A stretch of DNA of 64,000 nucleotides, from positions 5,518,001 to 5,582,000 of the forward strand of contig JAGMUV010000001.1 in the NCBI GenBank assembly GCA_020744425.1, written 5' to 3'. Under the pieces are notes generated by a model, which did not search any database, was not told the DNA's origin, and saw only the letters and a list, made by a program, of their open reading frames with translations. Origin of the DNA: Dactylonectria macrodidyma. Lineage: Eukaryota; Ascomycota; Sordariomycetes; Hypocreales; Nectriaceae. A program made the position numbers and the translations under genes. Below, piece by piece: positions 45,834-56,336 of this stretch. Positions within the stretch are counted from its first letter, which is position 1, and each line of letters opens with the position of its first letter.

Positions 45834-48306
45834 TTAAAGCTCAATAAGTGCCTCTTCCTTGGCAGGCTGTTGCTGTTGCTGCTGGTGGCTGGGCTCGTGC
45901 GTTGGCACTGATGGAAAAGGGTCTTGGCTGTAACCAGCATATGCCCAGTTCTGAGGCGCAACTGGAGGGGATTGATGCTGCTGATGCTGCTGATGCTGCT
46001 GGTGCTGCTGGGGCATTGATGGCTGCCAGTACGGTTGCTGCGGAGGGGGTGCTTGCTGAGCCGTCTGCGAAGGCTGAGATGCTGGTGTCTGTTGGACCTG
46101 CTGAGGTTGCGGGGTTTGAAGGGGTTGAGATGGCTGAGTAGGCTGGGGAGCCGGGGCCGGCTGGGCAGGCGTCTGAATCGGCGTTGGCTGTGACGGGGCC
46201 GAGATGGACCCTCTCGGGTACTGCATCTGTTGCTGGAGATTCGGATAAGGAGACTGTCCGGCTTCAGGAGCCGGCCCGGGGGCTGACGGTCCTAGGGGAG
46301 CTGCCTGGGGAGTGTGCTGTGGGTGGTAATATGAAGCGTTAGGGTCAGTCGATGGCGTTGCAGTAGCTTGCTGAGGTGTTTGCGCCGGATGGGTGGCATC
46401 GATGGGGAGCTGCTGTTGGTACGGATCCTGGGGCGCCGATGGTGCTGACGGCGCCTTATCCTGCCAACTTTCGGTCCTCTGCAGTTGCTGTGGTGGGTAC
46501 TGACTAGGTTGAGTGGAAATGGGGCCGTATGGTGCGTATTGGGGCTGCGGTGTCGCCTGTGGCGGTTGCTGCTGATAGGGGTGCTGCGAAGGAGGCGCTT
46601 GGTAGCTCGCTCTTTGCTGACCGGTATAAAAGCTTTCAGCTACCCCGGGGTTGCTAGGCATTTGCGAATGGATTGAAGGGTAGGGGCCGGCCGGCTGACG
46701 AGGAGGGAGGCTGTACCCACCCAAGCTTTGTTGATGATACGCTTTGGATAGTCTGTCCTCCAACATGCGGTCATAGTATCGGACCACGGTGGAGAGCTTG
46801 GCATGGAGGTCCAAGAGTGTGTCTGAAGATAGGTCAGTCACGATCAGTTTTACCATGGGCATGGAACCCTACCATGCTTGCTCATAGCTTCCCCATAGGT
46901 CCGCGCCAGCTTGGGACGCAGTGTCCCAATGCTGTCATACAGCTCCTGAATTTGGGGTTCCCGAAGGATGGTTCCAGGCGGTTGTGTTTGCAACCGGTCG
47001 ACAAGGGTGGAGAAGAGGTTGATGTTCTCTGCCTCTACAGGCGTCAACTCGTAGTCGTTCTTGGGCATGACAAAGCGGGCGGTGTCGGCTCCAGAGCTGT
47101 TGGACGTCTGCTCCTTGAGCACAGCAGCGTGCATTTTCTTCTGCTCCTCCATATCGGCCAATGATGCCGCAATCGCCGCCTTGAGGTCCTCATCCTCTTC
47201 CTCAGCCTGCTTAGCCGCCGAGGAGTCCCCATTAGTCCTATGGGCATGCGCAACGGGCTCAGCGTATCCGCGCGAATGGGTCTTAACTTCCTCTAGACTC
47301 ATTGCCAATGCCTTCTTCAAATCATCATCAAATCCTTCATCGATGCGAGCGTTCCGAGGCTGCATGGCTGAGGTGCTGCGAGTTTTATGAGGGTAGGTAG
47401 GCGATCGATCGAGTGATGGACTGGGCTCCTTGAAGCCCTTGCTTGTAAGCTTGGCATAGCAGCCGTCGTCGACTCGTACAGGGGTAAGAATTCCGAGATG
47501 CGGAAGGGCGACCGTCTTGGCTGAGCACTGCTGATCGAAGCAGTTTCCACAGTTTCTGCAATGGTGCTTTCGATTGGTAAAGGTAAAGGCGGTTCGACAT
47601 CGCATACAGACTTCGGAGTCAGACCATTCGGGAGGCTGTAATGCTTCATTGTCAGTCCCCTTCGGGTCAAGCTCTGTCAGTTCTCTCTTACCGCACTACT
47701 GTCAATCATACTGCTCGACACTGAAACCTTGGGTGGGAACTGATGTCCCTCTCGTTGCAGCGTCTTGTACACCTCACCAATGTAGCCAAGTTCGTATCGC
47801 CCTTCCGTGGCTCCGGCCCATGACTGTATCAGCTCGAGAATCTTGGATCGGACTTCGGCGTTGACGGAAGCGCCTCCGACAGCTTGGAGGAGGGACACAA
47901 GATTGTCCATGAACTCTCGGGAGGCGATCTCAGCGAGAAAATGCGACCCGCCGTTCTTGACACAGGTATCAGTAAGCTAGGTCATGTCAGCTTCATAGTA
48001 TACGATGGCAGCCAGGGATATCCGTACGCTCAGCGCGCTCAGCTGGGAGTTGGGGTTCTTGTTGCCGATGCGTCGTTTTAGAGAGCGCATAGCCTCCTTC
48101 GGCGCGACCGTCTTGGATCTGATGACATCGGAGATTTCGAGGTTCAGCGCAATATCCTCTCTGGAATGAAGTTAGTCAGAGAGAAGAGAGCACGGAGAGC
48201 GGTAGATGAGAGGCTGGGCAGGGAGCGCATACAGGCTACTACTTGTGGCCTTCTCGATCTGCTCGTCCAAGGCCGTGTTGGCCGAGGACGACCACCAGCT
48301 CATCAT
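45834..48306 (-). CDS. VPS27: Vps27, ESCRT-0 ubiquitin-sorting subunit
   Basis: Endosomal ESCRT-0 subunit that binds PtdIns3P and ubiquitinated cargo and recruits ESCRT-I. Five exons on the minus strand (48233-48306, 48028-48160, 47692-47976, 46873-47635, 45834-46822) give 747 residues. Order: VHS domain to about 150 ([40 protein letters not shown]), FYVE zinc finger from about 167 ([38 protein letters not shown]), two ubiquitin-interacting motifs ([15 protein letters not shown] and [15 protein letters not shown]), a helical Hse1-binding region ([20 protein letters not shown] onward), and a Pro/Gln-rich tail with three PSAP motifs of the kind bound by Vps23. The protein ends in LIEL, a clathrin-box sequence. 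The start could be either of two adjacent ATGs. The gene is head to head with a Doa4-type deubiquitinase. Confidence 0.95.
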
Positions 48307-49449
48307 CTTGAGGCGATGGTGGCGGCGGCTGGGACGGCAGTACAGGGGGAGGGAGACGGGCGTTCAGATGCTGGATAATCTGAGAGTATTGGCGATGCTC
48401 GTAGACGGCGATACAAGCAGCAGTTCGAGGAGATGGATGGGTTGATGATGTTCAGGTGGATGTTCGGTCGAGGTTCTCAGGCATGTTCCAGGCTGTCGTC
48501 GCCCCAGCCTCAGTTCAGTCAGAGGCGGCGACGAGTTACGACGTAAGGAGGTACAAAGATGGGTTAGCTTGCATGCATTTGGCATACGCTAGGTGCCTCT
48601 CAAGGCCCCCAGCACTACCGCTGTTCTCATTGGTAAAGCGGGATTAGGTAAGGGTCCTGCTGAGGCTGCCGCCCGGGGGTTCCAGGGCCACCCTGGCAGC
48701 TTGTAGCGCCTAACGGGCAGGCTGGCAGGGCTCCTTGAGCCTGAGGGGATCCACTGATGCTGTCCAAGGACTCCAGCAGGTGGATATGATAGCCCAGCAA
48801 TATTGGCTGCCTTGCGTCACAGTGGGCGGGCGAGCCGCTAACTTTCAGTACAAGCAACCCTCCAAAGGCTAAAGCCTGCGGCGAGCGGATGACGAAGTTA
48901 TTTGTGGCGTACGTGGCTCATGGCTCCCAAGGTGGGGAATCGAGAAGCCGCTACCTGAGCACTTGGAGCAGGTACTTGATCCGCACCAAATTCAATAGCG
49001 CGCTTAAGGTCCCCCCGCCATGTGCCCAAGTACCCCCCCGCGAACGACATGGCCATGAGAGCTGTCGATGGCTTGGCCGCCGATGTCCGGTTTCTTTGTT
49101 GTCGGCATGACCACCGAGAGGCTTCAACCTCCAACAACGACTCGGGCCTCGATCGTGACTTGCTGCACGGCGCCGGCGTTTAGACAAAGGTTTTCCTCCC
49201 TTGAGAGGATGCTGTACATCCTAGCGACCACCCCGTGGACGGAGCGTTGACCCTTTGTGCCCTATATATTACCATCTCGTTGTTCATGCTCTCGCATTGC
49301 TCCCTTACTCGCTTGACTCCTCCATCACCATCCTCGTTCTGTGCGCGCCACGACCCGACCCGACTTCGATTTCCCTATATCGCCCTCCTCCCGATCCTCC
49401 CGAAGAGGCATGATTCGTCGATAACCGCTCCAATCCACTCAACCCTGCG
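48307..49449. promoter_or_regulatory. shared divergent promoter region, VPS27 / Doa4-type UBP
   Basis: About 1.14 kb separates the start codons of two genes read in opposite directions, both for endosomal ubiquitin handling. No gene is seen inside. TATATATT lies at about 49263 on the UBP side. Shared regulation is inferred from layout only. Confidence 0.5.
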
Positions 49450-52400
49450 ATGACGTCCCTGGGCCACTCGCGATCGAGCAGCCTGGCCGACAACCGCAAC
49501 CGACCCATGGCTGCCAACGGCGTCTTCAGTCCCCCGCCACAGGCTGGGCGCAATGGAGGCGATGGCAGGCCCGGCGGAGCTCCGATACCGCATATCGATG
49601 ATATACTGGCAGCCCCAAGAGACATCGATATGAACCAGTCTATCCGCAAATTGTTGGAATCGGCCGAGGCGTCGCTGCGGCAAGCGGAGATGAGCCGCGA
49701 CTTCAACAGGCCCGCGCTTGCCTTCAAAGACTACATTCGAGCGTCTGTGATTGCGATCCAGACCATTAGGAACCACCGAGACTATTCTTCCCTCGAGCGA
49801 GACCACATTGATCTGGCACGGGCGCACAGGTCGTTGCTGAAAAGGATTAGCCAGCAAGACGATACATTTGCGAGAATCAAGCAAGATATTATCGCGGATA
49901 ACAAGAGAACCGGCGTGCGGCCCGTCAGCCAGCATGCCAAATCGTCCCAGGAAAACGGTGTCAGTTCTCACTCTAGATCTCCGAGTAAGGCGGCGCGAGA
50001 CGTCGATTCTACACTTTCCTCGGTGAATCGGTCTCCCACCATGTCTCCCCGATCGAGTCTGAACGGGTCTCGAGCGAAAGTCAAGCCCGCCATTCAACCA
50101 AAGCCCCAAGCTCTTCACGGTAGTGCAATCGGATCAGCCCGCTCAAGCCTAAGTCTTTCCGTCACTGCCGCCCAGGAGATTGCCGCCCGTTTTGCCAATC
50201 TCAGAGGGCCTCAATCGTCTCCAGGCCAGGACCCCCGAATTAAAACACACCAGATCATCCCCCCTAAGCCTGCTGGGCCTAGGGAGATGCCTATGTCTCC
50301 ACCAAGACCACCCAAAATTGACATAAACACGAATGTGCCGAGTTTACCCAAGATACCAGATGCAATTTACAGCCCTAGAGGCAGCATATCAGGAGAGACA
50401 CCAAGACCTCCAGGTACAACCCGTAATGTGTACAATCGGAATGGCTCTTCAACCCCCTCTGTTCCTGGTACTCCTACCCAGCAATCTCAAGCCCAAGCCG
50501 ATTACTTTGCTCCGGCTCAGAGTTATTCCAATATATTGATACCTCCTACACCGCCAGAGAACACCATCAAAGTACCAGAGGGAGATTTCATTACCCCTGA
50601 TCAACTGTACCAGGCCATGAAGGCCAAGGGATCCATTCTAGTCATTGATACTCGGGTCCGAGAAGATTTTGATGAAGGCCACATTATGTCTTCATCGACA
50701 ATCTGCATTGAGCCGAGTATTCTCTTGAGGGACAATCTTTCGGCCGATCAGATATCGGAGAGCCTCGTGCTTTCACCCAACCAGGAAGAGTCTCTCTTCG
50801 AGCAGCGAGACAAATATGACTTGGTTGTGTTCTACGACCACGATTCCGAACAGGTCCGCAAGACTCCCCTCAATTCCGAGGACCTGGTTCTCATTTCCCT
50901 TCGCCGAGCATTGGTGGATTTCAATTATATGCGAGACCTCAAGAACCCTCCTAAAATCCTCAGAGGAGGCATTGTCGCTTGGGTAGATTTGATGGGACCT
51001 TCATCACTGCAGTCGAGCACGCAGACTGCTATACAAAGGCCAAAACCCCCAACCAAGCGAATTCGAAGCACGGCCATCGAGCGAACAAAGTCGAAGTATA
51101 TTGTCAAGCCCTTGAAGCCAGACGATGTCAAAGCTTGGCAAGAAACTTTGAGGAACGACGATATGGACACCGCATCCTCGCCCAACTTCCTCAGGAGCAA
51201 GGAGGATTTCCTGAGGAGGTTTCCGCCGGTAGCAGCCGAGCAAGAATCTATGATCTCGCAAGAATCTACGACCTCGCAAAACCATTCTCATCAACAGCCA
51301 GCATACGGACTATCCCACAAGGTTGACTTATACACTGACCTCCCCTCGCCTCCGACCAGGCCAGCGCCGGCGATGCCGAGGCCCAGTTATAATGGGTTGT
51401 CTGAGGTTGCAAACGAGAGCGATCCTTATGGACAGGCCAATGTAACATCCACGAACCGACAGGTAGCCCGGGTGCCCACAAAGGCCGCAGAGCAGCCGTT
51501 GTCGATGGACAGCACAAAGTTCTACACGGGGCTCAATAACCCAAACAACTGGTGCTACGCAAACAGCACCTTGCAGTGCTTCCTTGCCTCACCTGGGTTT
51601 GGACGAGAGCTCGCGGACTCGGCCTGGCTAACCAAATACAAGGCACCAAAGAAAGACGACGAGAAGATTGAACAGCCTCAATTGATGATTCGAATCGTCA
51701 CCAACCTGTTCCACTGGATGAATTCGGGCAAGTTTAAAGTGATGAAAGCCCAGACGTTAATGGTCAGTGATGCCCCTTGTAAACCTATCCCAGAATACAA
51801 CTAACCTTCAGAAACAGAACTACTCACACCACCTCTACAAACAGGGCCAGGCTTACCAACCGTTTGGCAGCGACCAACAGCAGGACGCATCGGAGTTCCT
51901 CACTTTTCTTCTCACTCACATAGATGATGAGACAAACACGCGGCGAGACCGCAAAGGTTTTGTAGCACAGCCTGACACCAAGAGGCAGTCGCTCCTACAG
52001 GCTGCAGCCGAGTATTGGCATGGCCACCTCGGCCTTAGACACTCGATCATTGACCGGTACTGGCGCGGCCTTGAGCTGGGAACGGTCTACTGCTTCGAGT
52101 GCCAAAACAAGACGCACACCTTTGCGACCTTTGACGGGTTAACCCCACCTGTCAACGGCAGTCTTCGTATGAGCCTTGATCAGGTTCTCAGGGATTACAC
52201 GAGCGACAGCGTTATTGACGACTTTGCATGCGAGACATGCCACCGTGGTACGCGTGCTCGGCAGTCTCTGTCCCTCGCTCGCATGCCCCCCCTTCTCTGC
52301 ATCTGCCTCAAGCGCTTCCAGTATCAGTTAGACAATGGTAGGACGAAAAAGTCGCCGGCGCCCATCACATGGGACTTCAACGACACCGACATATCGCGCT

Positions 52401-52723
52401 ACTTCATCCAACCCAAGGACGACCTGGTCCCGCCCACAGACAACATAGATATGTCGGATCCGGCCCTGACGGGACCGTTTCGCTACGAGACGTACGCTCT
52501 CATCGTCCACGAAGGCCCCAGCACCACCAGCGGCCATTACACTGCATACGTCCGGGACGCGACCTCGCACGACCCGTACGCTTGGCTCTACTGTAACGAC
52601 TCCAGCGTGACCAAGGTACGCATCGGCAGTGGCGACGCCAGCGATATCAAAGAGAGCGTATTCAAGAGCGGAAAAGACCGCGTCCCCTATCTCATCTTCC
52701 TCCGCCGCAAGGGCATGCGGTGA
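49450..52723 (+). CDS. DOA4: rhodanese-USP ubiquitin carboxyl-terminal hydrolase (Doa4/Ubp4 type)
   Basis: Cysteine protease that removes ubiquitin from endosomal cargo before it enters multivesicular bodies. Exon 1 is 49450-51762 and exon 2 runs from 51818 (or 51812) to 52723, giving 1,072 (or 1,074) residues. Order: a helical MIT/USP8-dimerisation-like region at about 55-155 (RKLLESAEASLRQAEMSRDF, ALAFKDYIRASVIAIQTIR), a disordered Ser/Pro linker, a rhodanese domain at about 380-520 (LYQAMKAKGSILVIDTRVRE, DFDEGHIMSS; no catalytic Cys seen, as usual in this family), and a USP domain from about 690. Active site: Cys702 in NPNNWCYANSTLQCF with the oxyanion Asn five residues before it, DQQQDASEFLTFLL, and His1011 in TTSGHYTAYVRD. 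Filamentous fungi usually have one such Doa4/Ubp5 protein. Assignment to Doa4 rather than Ubp5 rests on domain order. Confidence 0.9.
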
Positions 52724-53995
52724 CGATGACGACAATATGTATCTATGCACTTCCCAGAAATGTCTCTGACAGTGGGGGCAAATCATCACTTGTTCCGTTC
52801 CCTCCGGCTCTGAGCTGTGCCTGCGTCACATCCTAGCCTCATCACCTCTAGCTCCTTCGAGGGTTTGGACCCCCACGACTGTCATCTGTCAACTGCCACG
52901 GCTTGCTCGTGTTGTCAAGTTGTCAACCTCGGGACACATGGGGGGGAGCCTCCGAGGGCCCGCATTTTATGCTCATTTCCTCCCATCCTCGTTGGATACC
53001 GTCACGCGCTCCCCCCCTGACCCCTGACGCCGTCCCTTGAACTACCCCTGGCCCGGCAAGACGAAATCCATCCTTCTTCAGCTCCTCCCGCGCCTCGGAC
53101 TGTCTCCGGCGCACGTGGTTACAACTTACACTACACGAAACGACAACAAGCATCTTCTTCAGCTCTTCCTTTCGTTCTTCCCTCTTCTACTTGTTCTTCT
53201 TCTTTGTCCCTATCTAGCGAGCAGGCAACAGGCAAGCAAGCATGGCACGGTGCAGAGGGTCGGTGGGCGTTTATTTTTTCCTCGTTTGGGTTTCATTTGG
53301 GCCTATCTTGTTCGGGGCGGTGTGTGAGAGATTACTAGTTTTTTCTACCAGCATGCTATGATTTTTCCGTCACATAATGACCACGACCATGACCACTCTC
53401 GATAAGAAGAGACCACATTTGAAAAGGCGCTGAGGAAAGACGCATGACGTGGATACGAGTCCGAACGAAACGGCGATATTCTCCGTAGTAATCAGAGAAA
53501 TCAGACCCATTCACGGCTCTTGGCTGCCTCTGCCGAGTCTGCTCATTCGTCGCCCCACTCAGCGCTTCGCTGTCAACCATGCGAAATAGGCCTGCCATGA
53601 TGTTCCTTGGTGGAGGTCTTTCACATGTCAAGACGGAGCTGGGCGCAATCACATCAGATCACGTTGTCCGGGTTATTCGGGGCTTTGAAAGTTGGGTGAG
53701 CAGGGTCTTTAAAATATGGAGCCATAACATAAAATAGAAGAGGGTGCCTGGTTTGACGTGTTCCAATAAATATCCGATTAAACAGCATGAAGCCAACGCC
53801 GCACAAGCTACAGTACAGTCCAACATACTCTCCATCAGAGCCAAAATGAAAAGCTGGGCTCCTGAAAAATCACAGAGCCCTAGCGCCTGGTATTCCTCGT
53901 CGTCGTTTCGTTCGACCGTCCGTCCAGCCATTCGTTCTCGCTGCGTCGTCATCGCAGATTCTGTTCGATATCTCTCAAATTGCTTATCACCTTGC
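52724..53995. other. convergent intergenic region
   Basis: About 1.27 kb between the 3' ends of the deubiquitinase and acyl-CoA synthetase genes. Pyrimidine-rich TTCTT stretches occur at about 53150-53205. Open frames at 53356-53652 and 53659-53952 on the minus strand show no family resemblance. No RNA gene recognised. Confidence 0.5.
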
Positions 53996-56336
53996 TTAGG
54001 CGGTGCTCTTGAGGCACTCCTCGATGTCCTTCTTAAAGGCCTCGCGGATGACCTTGCGGTTTAACTTCTGAGTGGCGGTGACCAGCCCCTGCGAGAATGT
54101 GATTAGCTACGGTTTGCGAGCATACGAAGTAAGGGAGGGTGAGACTTACAGAGTCAGGAATCCACTCCTCGTCGGTGATAACGACACCAGATACGGTTTC
54201 CATACTAACCAGACCGGCGCGTTTGGCGGCCGTTTGCAGATCTTTGAGCACGAAGCTTCGGACCTTGGCATTGTGGTGCATGGTGTGGATGTTATCCTCG
54301 TGCACACCGAGTTCCTTCGCCTTCTCGACTACTACCTTCTCATTGGGCATGATAACGGCAATGGGTCGGGAGTACTCCGGATCAGCGTGGACCATGACGT
54401 TGGCTACGGTTTGGGCTCCACGGTACACGGCTTCGAGCTTCTCGAGGGCAATGTACTCACCACCCTGCATCTTAACCAGGTTCTTTACACGATCGAATAC
54501 CCGGAGATGTCCGTCGGCATCGAATTCACCGATATCGCCCGTCTTGAACCATCCGTCGGGAGTGAGAGCCTTCTCCGTCTCCTCTGGGTTGTCCCAATAC
54601 TTGGTCATGATGGGCTTGCCCCGGAGCCAGATCTCACCCTGGGGCGGGGTTGTGTCGGTCGAGTAGCCGAGTTCAGGAATCGAGACAAGCTTGGCCTCGC
54701 AACTAGAGGGGATAGGGCCGATCGCCTTCGCTGAATACTCGAGGGGGCAGCCCAAGGAGCCGTTGGCACAGGTCTCAGTGAGACCATATCCAGCTAACAT
54801 AGGAGCTAGGACCAGGGAGAGGAAGTGCTTGGTGCCATCCGAAATACCGCTGGCGCCGTTCATGGTAAATCGAAGTCGACCACCCGTGAGCTCTCGGACC
54901 TTGCTGAAGACGATGTTATCGAAAAGGTTGGCGCCGGGGAACTTGTTCCTGGTCATGAAGGTCTTGAAGTTGAAGGCGCTCCAGAACAAGCCTCGGAGGA
55001 CAGGGCTGGCAGTCTCCAACTTCGTTACAACGCCCTTCTTGACTGTTTCCCAGATCTGAGGGACGCCGACCATTACGGTAGGTCGGAACTCGTGCATGTC
55101 ACCAAAGCAGTTCTTTACCATACTGTCGGCGAGCGTTCGGGGGTTCCCGTATCCAAGAGTTCCGCCGATGAAGAGGACCAGGTTCTCGAGGGCCATCTCG
55201 AAGATGTGGGCCAAAGGCAGGTAAGCCAAGATGCACTCCTTGTCGCTCACGCATTCCTCTACACAGGTGTAGAGACCAGTCACTACGATGACACCGTTAG
55301 CTTGGAAATCGGTCAAGGAGGGAAAGCTGCATTTTGTAATGGGCTTAGCAGCAATGGTGGCGTACCTCCGGCGACAAGAGCCTCGTGTGAGATGCAGACG
55401 CCCTTGGGCAGACCAGTAGAACCAGATGTGTACATGACGCAGTAGAGATCGGAAGGGTTGGGCGGGTTGGCATCGACAGGTGACTCCTCGCCGAGCTGGC
55501 GCAGCTCCTCATAGGTAACAACCTTGACATCGGGGTGGTCCTTTTTGAAGGTTTCAATTTCATCGCCGCGAGTGAAGACGCAGGCCTCATTGACAATGAC
55601 GGTCTTGACGTTGGACTTCTTGATGGGTTCGGAAGCGACCTTGAGCAAGTGAGGATCGGTGTACATGGCGCTGCAGTTGGTCTGGACGAGGGAGTGCTCA
55701 ACGCCGCTGGCGCCGAGGGTATCATATGCGGTGACAATGGAGATGGACTGCGAGGCGCATCCGTGAGACACAGAGATCCAACCAACACTGCACAGAACGT
55801 GGTTAGTGCAACGACACAAGACAGGATTGCGACGGGCGAAAGAGGAGGCCAAAGGAGAAGTCCTAGAGGGAAAGGCGAGAGGCTCTCACGACTTACCTAG
55901 TGGTGGCAAAGAGATGGAGCTTGTCCTCGCTGGTAAGTCCCAGCTTGCGCAAACCGGCGCCAATCTGATTGACGCGCTCTAGATACTCTGAGTGGGTCAA
56001 GTACTCGTACTTGGAGAGCTCAAAGAATTGCCATTCCTTGTCGACTTCCCGAACCTCGCCATCGATATTCTTCTTGACCTTCTTGGTCTCCTTGTGCAGC
56101 TTGATGAGCTTGCGGGCGCCGACGGCAGTGTGATTGGGATAGAGTCGGGCGCTACGCTTGACGATGTCGTAGACGGTATGGACGCCCTCAGCCGGGCTGT
56201 TGAGCAAGCCGTCCTTGGCCTTGGGGTGACGGCGGGGGATGGTCTCGCCTGCGACCTTCTCGGCGCCGGGCGACTCGATGGTGAAGGGCGCCTTGTGGAC
56301 CTGGCCCAGAGGCATGATGCCCTTTGTGTAGTCCAT
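53996..56336 (-). CDS. FAA1: long-chain fatty acid-CoA ligase
   Basis: Activates long-chain fatty acids to acyl-CoA for lipid synthesis or beta-oxidation. Four exons on the minus strand (55897-56336, 55366-55787, 54150-55300, 53996-54088) give 701 residues; yeast Faa1 has 700. Seen: the ANL-superfamily AMP-binding motif YCVMYTSGSTGLPKGVCISH at about 263-282, LAYLPLAHIFEMALENLVLF, the GYGLTETCANGSLGCP motif, and the fatty-acyl-CoA synthetase signature DGWFKTGDIGEFDADGHLRV followed by KNLVKMQGGEYIALEKLEAV near 535-575. The conserved end LVTATQKLNRKVIREAFKKD is in the last exon. No peroxisomal targeting ending (it ends KSTA) is present, which favours the Faa1/Faa4 group over Faa2. Each intron has GT/AG ends and restores family motifs. 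Confidence 0.95.

Noticed and set aside
54072..54734. 220-codon plus-strand frame opposite FAA1
   Set aside because: Antisense shadow of the acyl-CoA synthetase exon with its conserved motifs.
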